Below are positions 51,374 through 61,960 of a DNA stretch of 64,000 nt, in pieces. The number at the start of each line of letters is the position of its first letter. The first letter of the stretch is position 1. This DNA comes from Aplectana chamaeleonis (taxonomy: Eukaryota; Nematoda; Chromadorea; Rhabditida; Cosmocercidae). The DNA is taken from NCBI GenBank assembly GCA_029168955.1, contig JAPDOI010000173.1:1-64000 (forward strand), in the 5' to 3' direction. The translations under genes were made by a program, and so were the position numbers. The notes under the pieces were generated by a model, which was not told where the DNA came from, ran no database searches, and saw only the letters and a program-made list of their open reading frames with translations.

Positions 51374-54300
51374 TCAATTTTGAGGGACCCATGTAAGAGT
51401 AAGTCCGACGCCATAAAAATGTGCGGGACCCATGTAAGAGTGCGCCGGAGGCCATGGAAAGTGCACGGGACCCATGTAAGAGTGCGCCGGACGCCATATA
51501 AAGTGTGAGGTACCCATGTAAGAGCGCGCCGAACGCCATATAAAGTGTGCGGGACCCATGTAAGAGTGCGCCGAACGCCATATGAAGTGTGCGCCGGACC
51601 CATGTAAGAGTGCCCCGGACGCCATATTAAATGTGAGGGACCCATGTAAGAGTAAGTCCGACGCCATAAAAATGTGCGGGACCCGTGTAAGAGTGCGTCG
51701 GACGCCATGGAAAGTGCACGGGACCCATGTAGGAGTGCGTCGGACGCCATATAAAAGTGTGAGAGACCCGTGTAAGAGTGCGCCGGATGCCATAAAAAGT
51801 GTGCGGGACCCATGTAAGAGTGCGCCAAACGCCATATGAACATTGCGGGACCCATGTAGGAGTGCCCCGGACGCCATATTAAATTTGAAGGACCCATGTA
51901 AGAGTAAGTCCGACGCCATAAAAATGTGCGGGACCCATGTAAGAGTGCGCCGGAGGCCATGGAAAGTGCACGGGACCCATGTAAGAGTGCGCCGGACGCC
52001 ATATAAAGTGTGAGGGACCCATGTAAGAGCGCGCCGAACGCCATATAAAGTGTGCGGGACCCATGTAAGAGTGCGCCGAACGCCATATGAAGTGTTCGGG
52101 ACCCATGTAAGAGTGCGCCGGACGCCATATAAAGTGTGCGGGACCCATGTACCATGTAAGAGTGCGCCGGACGTCATATGAAGTGTGCGGGACCCATGTA
52201 AGAGTGCGCCGGAGGCCATGGAAAGTGCGCGGGACCCATGTAAGAGTGCGCCGGACGACATATAAAGTGTGAGGTAACCATGTAAGAGCGCGCCGAACGC
52301 CATATAAAGTGTGCGGGACCCATGTAAGAGTGCGCCGAACGCCATATGAAGTGTTCGGGACCTATGTAAGAGTGCGCCGGACGCCATATAAAGTGTGCGG
52401 GACCCATGTAAGAGTGCGCCGGACGTCATATAAAATGTGCGGGACCCATGTAGGAGTGAGTCGGACGCCATAGAAAGTGTGAGAGACACATTTAAGTCTG
52501 CGCCGGACGCCATATGAAGTGTGCGGGACCCATGTAAGAGTGCGCCGGACGTCATATAAAATGTGCGGGACCCATGTAGGAGTGAGTCGGACGCCATAGA
52601 AAGTGTGAGAGACACATTTAAGTCTGCGCCGGACGCCATATGAAGTGTGCGGGACCCATGTAAGAGTGCGCCGGAGGCCATGGAAAGTGCACGGGACCCA
52701 TGTAGGAGTGCGTCGGACGCCACAGAAAGTGTGAGAGACCCGTCTAAGAGTGCGCCGGACGCCATATAAAGTGTGCGGGACCCATGTAAGAGTGCGCCGA
52801 ACGCCATATGAAGTGTGCGCCGGACCCATGTAAGAGTGCCCCGGACGCCATATTAAATGTGAGGGACCCATGTAAGAGTAAGTCCGGCGCCATAAAAATG
52901 TGCGGGACCCGTGTAAGAGTGCGTCGGACGCCATGGATAGTGCACGGGACCCATGTAGGAGTGCGTCGGACGCCATATAAAAGTGTGAGAGACCCGTGTA
53001 AGAGTGCGCCGGGTGCCATAAAAAGTGTGCAAGACCCATGTAAGAGTGCGCCAAACGCCATATGAACTGTGCGGGACCCATGTAGGAGTGCCCCGGACGC
53101 CATATTAAATTTGAAGGACCCATGTAAGAGTAAGTCCGACGCCATGAAAATGTGCGGGACCCATGTAAGAGTGCGCCGGATGTCATATAAAATGTGCGGG
53201 ACCCATGTAGGAGTGAGTCGGACGCCATAGAAAGTGTGAGAGACACATTTAAGTCTGCGCCGGACGCCATATATAGTGTGCGGGACCCATGTAAGAGCGC
53301 ACCGAACGCCATATAAAGTGTTCGGGACCCATGTAAGAGTGCGCCGGACGCTATATAAAGTGTGCGGGACCCATGTAAGAGTGCGCCGGACGCCATATGA
53401 AGTGTGCGGGACCCATGTAGGAGTGCGTCGGACGCCATAGAAGGTGTGAGAGACCCATGTAAGAGTGCGCCGGACGCCATAAAAAGTGTGCGGGACCTAT
53501 GTAAGAGTGCGCCGAACGCCATATGAACTGTGCGGGACCCATGTAAGAGTGCCCCGGACGCCATATCAAATTTGAGGGACCAATGTAAGAGTAAGTCCGA
53601 CGCCATAAAAATGTGCGGGACCCATGTAAGAGTGCGCCGGAGGCCATGAAAAGTGCACGGGACCCATGTAAGAGTGCGCCGGACGCCATATAAAGTGTGA
53701 GGGACCCATGTAAGAGCGCGCCGAACGCCATATAAAGTGTGCGGGACCCATGTAAGAGTGCGCCGAACGACATATAAAGTGTGAGGGACCCATGTAAGAG
53801 CGCGCCGAACGCCATATAAAGTGTGCGGGACCCATGTAAGAGTGCGCCGGACGTCATATAAAATGTGCGGGACCCATGTAAGAGTGCGCCGGACGCCATA
53901 TGAAGTGTGCGGGACCCATGTAGGAGTGCGTCGGACGCCGTAGAAAGTGTGAGAGACCCATGTAAGAGTGTGCCGGACGCCATAAAAAGTGTGCGGGACC
54001 TATGTAAGAGTGCGCCGAACGCCAAATGAACTGTGCGGGACCCATGTAAGAGTGCGCCGAACGCCATATAAAGTGTGAAGGACCCATGTAAGAGCGCGCC
54101 GAACGCCATATAAAGTGCGCGGGACCCATGTAAGAGCGCGCCGGACGCCATATCAATTTTGAGGGACCCATGTAAGAGTAAGTCCGACGCCATAAAAATG
54201 TGCGGGACCCATGTAAGAGTGCGCCGGAGGCCATGGAAAGTGCACGGGACCCATGTAAGAGTGCGCCGGACGCTATATAAAGTGTGAGGTACCCATGTAA

Positions 54301-57300
54301 GAGCGCGCCAAACGCCATATAAAGTGTGCGGGACCCATGTAAGAGTGCGCCGAACGCCATATGAAGTGTGCGCCGGACCCATGTAAGAGTGCCCCGGACG
54401 CCATATCAATTTTGAGGGACCCATGTAAGAGTAAGTCCGACGCCATAAAAATGTGCGCGACCCATGTAAGAGTGCGCCGGAGGCCATGGAAAGTGCACGG
54501 GACCCATGTAAGAGTGCGCCGGACGCCATATAAAGTGTGAGGTACCCATGTAAGAGCGCGCCGAACGCCATATAAAGTGTGCGGGACCCATGTAAGAGTG
54601 CGCCGAACGCCATATGAAGTGTTCGGGACCCATGTAAGAGTGCGCCGGACGCCATATAAAGTGTGCGGGACCCATGTACCATGTAAGAGTGCGCCGGACG
54701 CCATATGAAGTGTGCGGGACCCATGTAAGAGTGCGCCGGAGGCCATGGAAAGTGCACGGGACCCATGTAAGAGTGCGCCGAACGCCATATAAAGTGTGAA
54801 GGACCCATGTAAGAGCGCGCCGAACGCCATATAAAGTGTGCGGGACCCATGTAAGAGTGCGCCGAACGCCATATGAAGTGTTCGGGACCCATGTAAGAGT
54901 GCGCCGGAGGCCATGGAAAGTCCACGGGACCCATGTAAGAGTGCGCCGGACGCCATATAAAGTGTGCGGGACCCATGTACCATGTAAGAGCGCGCCGAAC
55001 GCCATATAAAGTGTGAGGGACCCATGTAAGAGTGCGCCGAACGCCATATAAAGTGTGCGGGACCCATGTAAGAGTGCGCCGAACGCCATATGAAGTGTTC
55101 GGGACCCATGTAAGAGTGCGCCGGACGCCATATAAAGTGTGCGGGACCCATGTAAGAGTGCGCCGGACGTCATATAAAATGTGCGGGACCCATGTAGGAG
55201 TGAGTCGGACGTCATAGAAAGTGTGAGAGACACATTTAAGTCTGCGCCGGACGCCATATAAAGTGTGCGGGACCCATGTAAGAGCGCACCGAACGCCATA
55301 TAAAGTGTTCGGGACCCATGTAAGAGTGCGCCGGCCGCTATATAAAGTGTGCGGGACCCATGTAAGAGTGCGCCGGACGCCATATGAAGTGTGCGGGACC
55401 CATGTAGGAGTGCCCCGGACGCCATATTAAATTTGAAGGACTCATGTAAGAGTAAGTCCGACGCCATAAAAATGTGCGGGACCCATGTAAGAGTGCGCCG
55501 GAGGCCATGGAAAGTGCACGGGACCCATGTAAGAGTGCGCCGGACGCCATATAAAGTGTGAGGGACCCATGTAAGAGCGCGCCGAACGCCATATAAAGTG
55601 TGCGGGACCCATGTAAGAGTGCGCCGAACGCCATATGAAGTGTTCGGGACCCATGTAAGAGTGCGCCGGACGCCATATAAAGTGTGCGGGACCCATGTAC
55701 CATGTAAGAGTGCGCCGGACGCCATATGAAGTGTGCGGGACCCATGTAAGAGTGCGCCGGAGGCCATGGAAAGTGCACGGGACCCATGTAAGAGTGCGCC
55801 GGACGACATATAAAGTGTGAGGGACCCATGTAAGAGCGCGCCGAACGCCATATAAAGTGTGCGGGACCCATGTAAGAGTGCGCCGAACGCCATATGAAGT
55901 GTTCGGGACCCATGTAAGAGTGCGCCGGACGCCATATAAAGTGTGCGGGACCCATGTAAGAGTGCGCCGGACGTCATATAAAATGTGCGGGACCCATGTA
56001 GGAGTGAGTCGGACGCCATAGAAAGTGTGAGAGACACATTTAAGTCTGCGCCGGACGCCATATGAAGTGTGCGGGACCCATGTAAGAGTGCGCCGGACGT
56101 CATATAAAATGTGCGGGACCCATGTAGGAGTGAGTCGGACGCCATAGAAAGTGTGAGAGACACATTTAAGTCTGCGCCGGACGCCATATGAAGTGTGCGG
56201 GACCCATGTAAGAGTGCGCCGGAGGCCATGGAAAGTGCACGGGACCCATGTAGGAGTGCGTCGGACGCCACAGAAAGTGTGAGAGACCCGTCTAAGAGTG
56301 CGCCGGACGCCATATAAAGTGTGCGGGACCCATGTAAGAGTGCGCCGAACGCCATATGAAGTGTGCGTCGGACCCATGTAAGAGTGCCCCGGACGCCATA
56401 TTAAATGTGAGGGACCCATGTAAGAGTAAGTCCGACGCCATAAAAATGTGCGGGACCCGTGTAAGAGTGAGTCGGACGCCATGGAAAGTGCACGGGACCC
56501 ATGTAGGAGTGCGTCGGACGCCACAGAAAGTGTGAGAGACCCGTCTAAGAGTGCGCCGGACGCCATATAAAGTGTGCGGGACCCATGTAAGAGTGCGCCG
56601 AACGCCATATGAACTGTGCGGGACCCATGTAAGAGTGCGCCGGCCGCCATATTAAATGTGAGGGACCCATGTAAGAGTAAGTCCGACGCCATAAAAATGT
56701 GCGGGACCCGTGTAAGAGTGCGCCGGATGCCATAAAAGGTGTGCGGGACCCATGTAAGAGTGCGCCAAACGCCATATGAACTGTGCGGGACCCATGTAAG
56801 TGCGCCGGACGCCATATATAGTGTGCGGGACCCATGTAAGAGTGCGCCGAACGCCATATGAAGTGTGCGGGACCCATGTAAGAGTGCGCCGGACGCCATA
56901 TAAAGTGTGCGGGACCCATGTAAGAGTGCGCCGGACGCCATATGAAGTGTGCGGGACCCATGTAGGAGTGCGTCGGACGCCATAGAAAGTGTGAGAGACC
57001 CATGTAAGAGTGCGCCGGACGCCATATAAAGTGTGCGGGACCCATGTAAGAGCGCGCCGAACGCCATATGAACTGTGCGGGACCCATGTAAGAGTGCCCC
57101 GGACGCCATATCAATTTTGAGGGACCCATGTAAGAGTAAGTCCGACGCCATAAAAATGTGCGGGACCCATGTAAGAGTGCGCCGGAGGCCATGGAAAGTG
57201 CACGGGACCCATGTAAGAGTGCGCCGGACGCCATATAAAGTGTGAGGGACCCATGTAAGAGCGCGCCGAACGCCATATAAAGTGTGCGGGACCCATGTAA

Positions 57301-58800
57301 GAGTGCGCCGGACGCCATATAAAGTGTGAGGGACCCATGTAAGAGCGCGCCGAACGCCATATAAAGTGTGCGGGACCCATGTAAGAGTGCGCCGGACGTC
57401 ATATAAAATGTGCGGGACCCATGTAAGAGTGCGCCGGACGCCATATGAAGTGTGCGGGACCCATGTAGGAGTGCGTCGGACGCCATAGAAAGTGTGAGAG
57501 ACCCATGTAAGAGTGTGCCGGACGCCATAAAAAGTGTGCGGGACCTATGTAAGAGTGCGCCGAACGCCAAATGAACTGTGCGGGACCCATGTAAGAGTGC
57601 GCCGAACGCCATATAAAGTGTGCGGGACCCATGTAAGAGTGCGCCGAACGCCATATGAAGTGTGCGCCGGACCCATGTAAGAGTGCCCCGGACGCCATAT
57701 CAATTTTGAGGGACCCATGTAAGAGTAAGTCCGACGCCATAAAAATGTGCGGGACCCATGTAAGAGTGCGCCGGAGGCCATGGAAAGTGCACGGGACCCA
57801 TGTAAGAGTGCGCCGGACGCCATATAAAGTGTGAGGTACCCATGTAAGAGCGCGCCGAACGCCATATAAAGTGTGCGGGACCCATGTAAGAGTGCGCCGA
57901 ACGCCATATGAAGTGTTCGGGACCCATGTAAGAGTGCGCCGGACGCCATATAAAGTGTGCGGGACCCATGTACCATGTAAGAGTGCGCCGGACGCCATAT
58001 GAAGTGTGCGGGACCCATGTAAGAGTGCGCCGGAGGCCATGGAAAGTGCACGGGACCCATGTAAGAGTGCGCCGAACGCCATATAAAGTGTGAAGGACCC
58101 ATGTAAGAGCGCGCCGAACGCCATATAAAGTGTGCGGGACCCATGTAAGAGTGCGCCGAACGCCATATGAAGTGTTCGGGACCCATGTAAGAGTGCGCCG
58201 GAGGCCATGGAAAGTCCACGGGACCCATGTAAGAGTGCGCCGGTGGCCATGGAAAGTGCACGGGACCCATGTAAGAGTGCGCCGGACGACATATAAAGTG
58301 TGAGGGACCCATGTAAGAGCGCGCCGAACGCCATATAAAGTGTGCGGGACCCATGTAAGAGTGCGCCGAACGCCATATGAAGTGTTCGGGACCCATGTAA
58401 GAGTGCGCCGGACGCCATATAAAGTGTGCGGGACCCATGTAAGAGTGCGCCGGACGTCATATAAAATGTGCGGGACCCATGTAGGAGTGAGTCGGACGCC
58501 ATAGAAAGTGTGAGAGACACATTTAAGTCTGCGCCGGACGCCATATAAAGTGTGCGGGACCCATGTAAGAGCGCACCGAACGCCATATAAAGTGTTCGGG
58601 ACCCATGTAAGAGTGCGCCGGACGCTATATAAAGTGTGCGGGACCCATGTAAGAGTGCGCCGGACGCCATATGAAGTGTGCGGGACCCATGTAGGAGTGC
58701 GTCGGACGCCATAGAAAGTGTGAGAGACCCATGTAAGAGTAGGCCGGACGCCATATAAAGTGTGCGGGACCCATGTAAGAGCGCGCCGAACGCCATATAA
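51374..58800 (+). repeat. Right-hand subfamily zone with 3.3-3.55-kb duplications
   Basis: Monomers found only here include GAGACACATTTAAGTCTGCG (near 52485, 52610, 53235, 55230, 56035, 56160 and 58517) and CATATCAATTTTGAGGG. Series around 51580-52810 recur around 55130-56360 (offset about 3,548). Series around 53400-55000, including GGAAAGTCCACGGG at about 54915, recur at 57400-58440 (offset about 3,290). Confidence 0.7.
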
Positions 58801-60176
58801 AGTGTGCGGGACCATGTAAGAGTGCGCCGGACGCCATAAAAAGTGTGCGGGACCTATGTAAGAGTGCGCCGAACGCCATATGAACTGTGCGGGACCCATG
58901 TAAGAGTGCCCCGGACGCCATATCAAATTTGAGGGACCCATGTAAGAGTAAGTCCGACGCCATAAAAATGTGCGGGACCCATGTAAGAGTGCGCCGGAGG
59001 CCATGAAAAGTGCACGGGACCCATGTAAGAGTGCGCCGGACGCCATATAAAGTGTGCGGGACCCATGTACCATGTAAGAGTGCGCCGGACGCCATATGAA
59101 GTGTGCGGGACCCATGTAAGAGTGCGCCGGAGGCCATGGAAAGTGCACGGGACCCATGTAAGAGTGCGCCGGACGCCATATAAAGTGTGAGGGACCCATG
59201 TAAGAGCGCGCCGAACGCCATATAAAGTGTGCGGGACCCATGTAAGAGTGCGCCGGACGCCATATGAAGTGTGCGGGACCCATGTAAGAGTGCGCCGAAC
59301 GCCATATGAAGTGTTCGGGACCCATGTAAGAGTGCGCCGGACGCCATATAAAGTGTGCGGGACCCATGTACCATGTAAGAGTGCGCCGGACGCCATAAAA
59401 AGTGTGCGGGACCTATGTAAGAGTGCGCCGAACGCCATATGAACTGTGCGGGACCCATGTAAGAGTGCCCCGGACGCCATATAAATTTTGAGGGACCCAT
59501 GTAAGAGTAAGTCCGACGCCATAAAAATGTGCGGGACCCATGTAAGAGTGCGCCGGAGGCCATGGAAAGTGCACGGGACCCATGTAAGAGTGCGCCGAAC
59601 GCCATATAAAGTGTGAAGGACCCATGTAAGAGCGCGCCGAACGCCATATAAAGTGTGCGGGACCCATGTAAGAGTGCGCCGAACGCCATATGAAGTGTTC
59701 AGGACCCATGTAAGAGTGCGCCGGACGCCATATAAAGTGTGCGGGACCCATGTAGGAGTGCGTCGGACGCCATAGAAAGTGTGAAAGACCCATGTAAGAG
59801 TGTGCCGGACGCCATATAAAGTGTGCGGGACCCATGTAAGAGCGCGCCGAACGCCATATAAAGTGTGCGGGACCATGTAAGAGTGCGCTGGACCCCATAT
59901 AAAGTGTGCGGGACCCATGTAAGAGTAAGTCCGACGCCATAAAAATGTGCGGGACCCATGTAAGAGTGCGCCGGACGCCATGGAAAGTGCACGGTACCCA
60001 TGTAAGAGTGCGCCGGACGCCATATTAAGTGTGCGGGACCCAGGCAAGAGCGCGCCGAACGCCATATAAAGTGTGCGGGACCCATACGGGAGTGCGTCGG
60101 ACGCCATAGAAAATGTGCGGGATCCATGTAAGAGTGCGCCGGACGCCATATAAACTGTGCGGGACCTATGTAAGAA

Positions 60177-60494
60177 GGCTATTGCGGAACAGACAAAAAA
60201 TCTTGGGTACTCAAGCCGATTATAAAAGTTTTCTAAATTTTAACCCCGATTTTGTTGTATCTTAGCCACCGCAGAGCGGTGTGTCTTCTTTCACACACCG
60301 TTTTTCTCCAGAGATCGGCGGCTGAAAATCTGAATCTACTTCCCAGCTTCAGCCGCTGATCTCTGGAGAAGAACGGTGCGTGAATGAAGACACACCGCTC
60401 TGCCATTCTTCGATACCATACCCCTTATCAACCAGGTATCATCAGTTCTGCTTACAGTGTGTGTCCCAGAATTTTTGTCTGCTTTGCAATAGTC
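60177..60494. mobile_element. 318-bp TIR element (MITE-like) inserted in the array edge
   Basis: Satellite monomers stop at GTAAGAA and resume at GTGCGCCGG about 325 bases later. The insert begins GGCTATTGCGGAACAGACAA and ends with the reverse complement of GACTATTGCAAAGCAGACAA, so terminal inverted repeats of about 30 bp (60177-60207 and 60465-60494) match at most positions, including a shared CAGACAAAAA and a TCTTGGG / TTCTGGG inner end. It is non-coding. Right of the element the bases AAATAAAT precede the satellite and are not part of the monomer, so the target duplication is unclear. It inserted after the array formed. I see no second copy in the window. Confidence 0.85.
60271..60403. repeat. 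Nested 56-bp inverted repeat inside the TIR element
   Basis: Arm 60271-60326 (starting GCAGAGCGGTGTGTCTTC) and arm 60348-60403 are reverse complements over 56 bases with four mismatches, separated by 21 bases. Transcribed, this would form a long hairpin. It lies centrally in the 318-bp element, so the element is a double palindrome: outer TIRs plus an independent inner stem. Confidence 0.9.
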
Positions 60495-60502
60495 AAATAA
60501 AT

Positions 60503-60690
60503 GTGCGCCGGACGCCATATGAAGTGTGCGGGACCCATGTAAGAGTGCGCTGGACGCCATAGAAAGTGTACGGGACCAAGTAGGAATGCGCCGGACGTCG
60601 TAGAAAGTGTGCTCGACCTCAGCGGGAGTGCTCCTGACGGCGTAGTAAGTGGGCGGTACTACGTAGCAATGCGCAGGACGCCGCAGAAAG
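60503..60690 (+). repeat. Decaying satellite monomers at the right array edge
   Basis: After the TIR element about four and a half monomers continue in the array orientation. They become steadily less canonical: CGGACGCCATATGAAG, then GCTGGACGCC, GGACCAAGTAGGAATGCG, CGTCGTAGAAAG, CTCGACCTCAGCGGG, CTGACGGCGTAGTAAG and finally GGACGCCGCAGAAAG. This gradient is the expected result of less frequent exchange at an array end. The left end at 5035 shows no such gradient. Confidence 0.85.
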
Positions 60691-60924
60691 AAGAATGCCT
60701 TTAAAATGAGCTCTAGAACGCTAATCAACAGTATTTACCGCACTTCGGATTGATTTTGTGTGCGTGCACAACTGAAGCAGATTTATTGCTTTTCTGGCTA
60801 TAATTTGCCGCTGTCTGCCTTTCCATGTTTCCACATGTGCGGCAGGCAATTTTATGTCTACAACAAAATATATTGGGGTTAAATAATTTCTGAGCCGATT
60901 CTATATATGCAAAGACAACTTGAT
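60691..60924. other. Unique AT-rich spacer, nothing identified
   Basis: About 230 bases with no open frame of note, no repeat and no recognisable RNA gene. Confidence 0.5.
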
Positions 60925-61010
60925 AATTTCTGCCGGAGGCGGAAATTCGGGGGTCTGGGGGCCAAGCCCCCAGCCAGCCGTCAGGCGGGCGGAGCCCGCA
61001 GGACGGCTGG
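60925..61010. other. Cassette of three consecutive hairpins
   Basis: Three stems follow one another within 86 bases. Stem one pairs AATTTCTGCC (60925-60934) with GGCGGAAATT (60938-60947) around GGA, with one G-T pair. Stem two pairs TGGGGGC (60956-60962) with GCCCCCA (60966-60972) around CAA. Stem three pairs CCAGCCGTC (60974-60982) with GACGGCTGG (61002-61010), an AG/AG internal loop, then GCGGGC with GCCCGC around GGA. All loops are three bases. The cassette is sharply GC-rich in an AT-rich setting. It could be a mobile hairpin element, the end of a rolling-circle-type element or a structured RNA. I cannot assign it. Confidence 0.8.
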
Positions 61011-61960
61011 TGAATACATAAATGATAGTATAAAAAGATTTAGAACGTTAAAATAATAAAACGTTTATAAACGCAAAAGAGCGCTATATTGAATCTGAAG
61101 AAGAGATAATTTAAAAAGGAAACTGTCTCCAATCAACAAGTGCATTTCCGTGGGTATTTTAACAGGTGAAAGAATCCAACCTAAACATCAGACCAAATTG
61201 ATCGGGATCGGAATTGGAGAGCAACAATGAAATCAGATGAAATCAGTCAACAAACACAAAATAGATTTCGGCGATGAGCTGGTGACGAAGCTCTTCGAGC
61301 AAAAATACATTCGATTGCTCAAAACTGATAAGCACCACACAATAAAATGAAATAAGTAGGGAAGCTCAAAGCTGAAACTGCACGTAGGAAGTATTAAAAG
61401 GGGGCAAGATAGTGATTGATTCGGTTACTGCCCATGTATGTGGAGGGCATTACACAGCGCATCATGGCACACACGGTAGACCACCACGTCTTCAAAGATC
61501 ATCAATAGACCCAAAAAAAGGTGAATCGTGTCGGCCGCGTTCCTTCACCTTTGTGATGAATCTTCAAGAGTGAAGTAGCGTCATCAGACTTATCAAACAT
61601 AAACAACTTTCCTATAGGTGGGCTTGAAAAAATAGAACAAAACTGACATGCTTCTCAAAGATTTTCGAAAGCTCGCTACCCTCTGAAACAAGTGTGTTGG
61701 GGGAAAACCTTTCAAAATCGTCATGAAACTCTTTTCTATAGCGAGGTGGTGTGTTGCCTGTTGCTCCACATGCTCCATAAACTTGTGAAACTTACCGCGT
61801 AGCTCTCGCGAATTATTTGTTTCTCCATCTACTTTAGTTACATGTGCGTATTTCACCCTAAATGCAACACCAGAAGTTGGCGAAACAACTTGCTTGCAAT
61901 ATAAATACTTCGTCGCCACTTTAAAAGCGGTTTAGCTGTTAATAAAATGCGGGCCACATA
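61011..61960. other. Unique spacer with one weak minus-strand open frame
   Basis: No repeat or RNA gene seen. The only open frame above 100 codons is 61593-61919 on the minus strand. It starts with GTG rather than ATG, has a lysine- and histidine-rich, plausible-looking composition (for example RGKFHKFMEHVEQQATHH) and no domain that I recognise. It could be an exon, but chance is at least as likely. Confidence 0.4.

Larger units (their letters stand above)
5035..60176 (+). repeat. 55-kb tandem array of a 42-bp satellite monomer (dimer of 21-bp halves)
   Basis: The whole interval is a head-to-tail array of one 42-bp monomer, all in the same orientation, about 1,300 copies. Half A has the core GGGACCCATGTAAGAGTG; half B has GCGCCGGACGCCATATAAAG. 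With one small gap in each, the halves agree at about 16 of 21 positions, so the monomer is an ancient dimer. Frequent variants are CCGAACGCC for CCGGACGCC, CATATGAAG for CATATAAAG, GCGCGCC for GTGCGCC, CCATTTCAGAG for CCATGTAAGAG, and AGGCCATGGAAAGTGCAC. Each consensus monomer carries four CpGs. No gene interrupts it. Three minus-strand frames and two plus-strand frames lack stops in the consensus, giving 14-residue peptide repeats such as MASGALLHGSRTLY. Frame-breaking indels are scattered throughout and are inconsistent with selection for one protein. I infer a heterochromatic or at least late-homogenised satellite. Confidence 0.97.

Noticed and set aside
5086..59442. Plus-strand open frames reading CGTHVRVRRTPYKV repeats
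   Set aside because: These have the same cause: two plus frames of the consensus lack stops. They overlap the minus frames everywhere.
5035..60176. Dozens of long minus-strand open frames (300 to 1,106 codons) with repeated MASGALLHGSRTLY-type peptides
   Set aside because: All three minus frames are open at once because the 42-bp consensus lacks stops there. Indels of 1, 2 and 7 bases are frequent, and no frame shows preferential conservation. They are satellite by-products.
5035..60176. CRISPR array or bacterial minisatellite
   Set aside because: There are no unique spacers between repeats, no cas genes, and the surroundings are eukaryote-like. It is a gap-free tandem repeat.
5035..60176. 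Calling the array a centromere or telomere
   Set aside because: No sequence evidence distinguishes centromeric from other heterochromatic satellites, and no telomere-type short repeat is present.
61593..61919. 108-codon minus-strand gene
   Set aside because: It starts with GTG, not ATG, has no recognisable domain and no supporting signals. It is mentioned only as a weak open frame.
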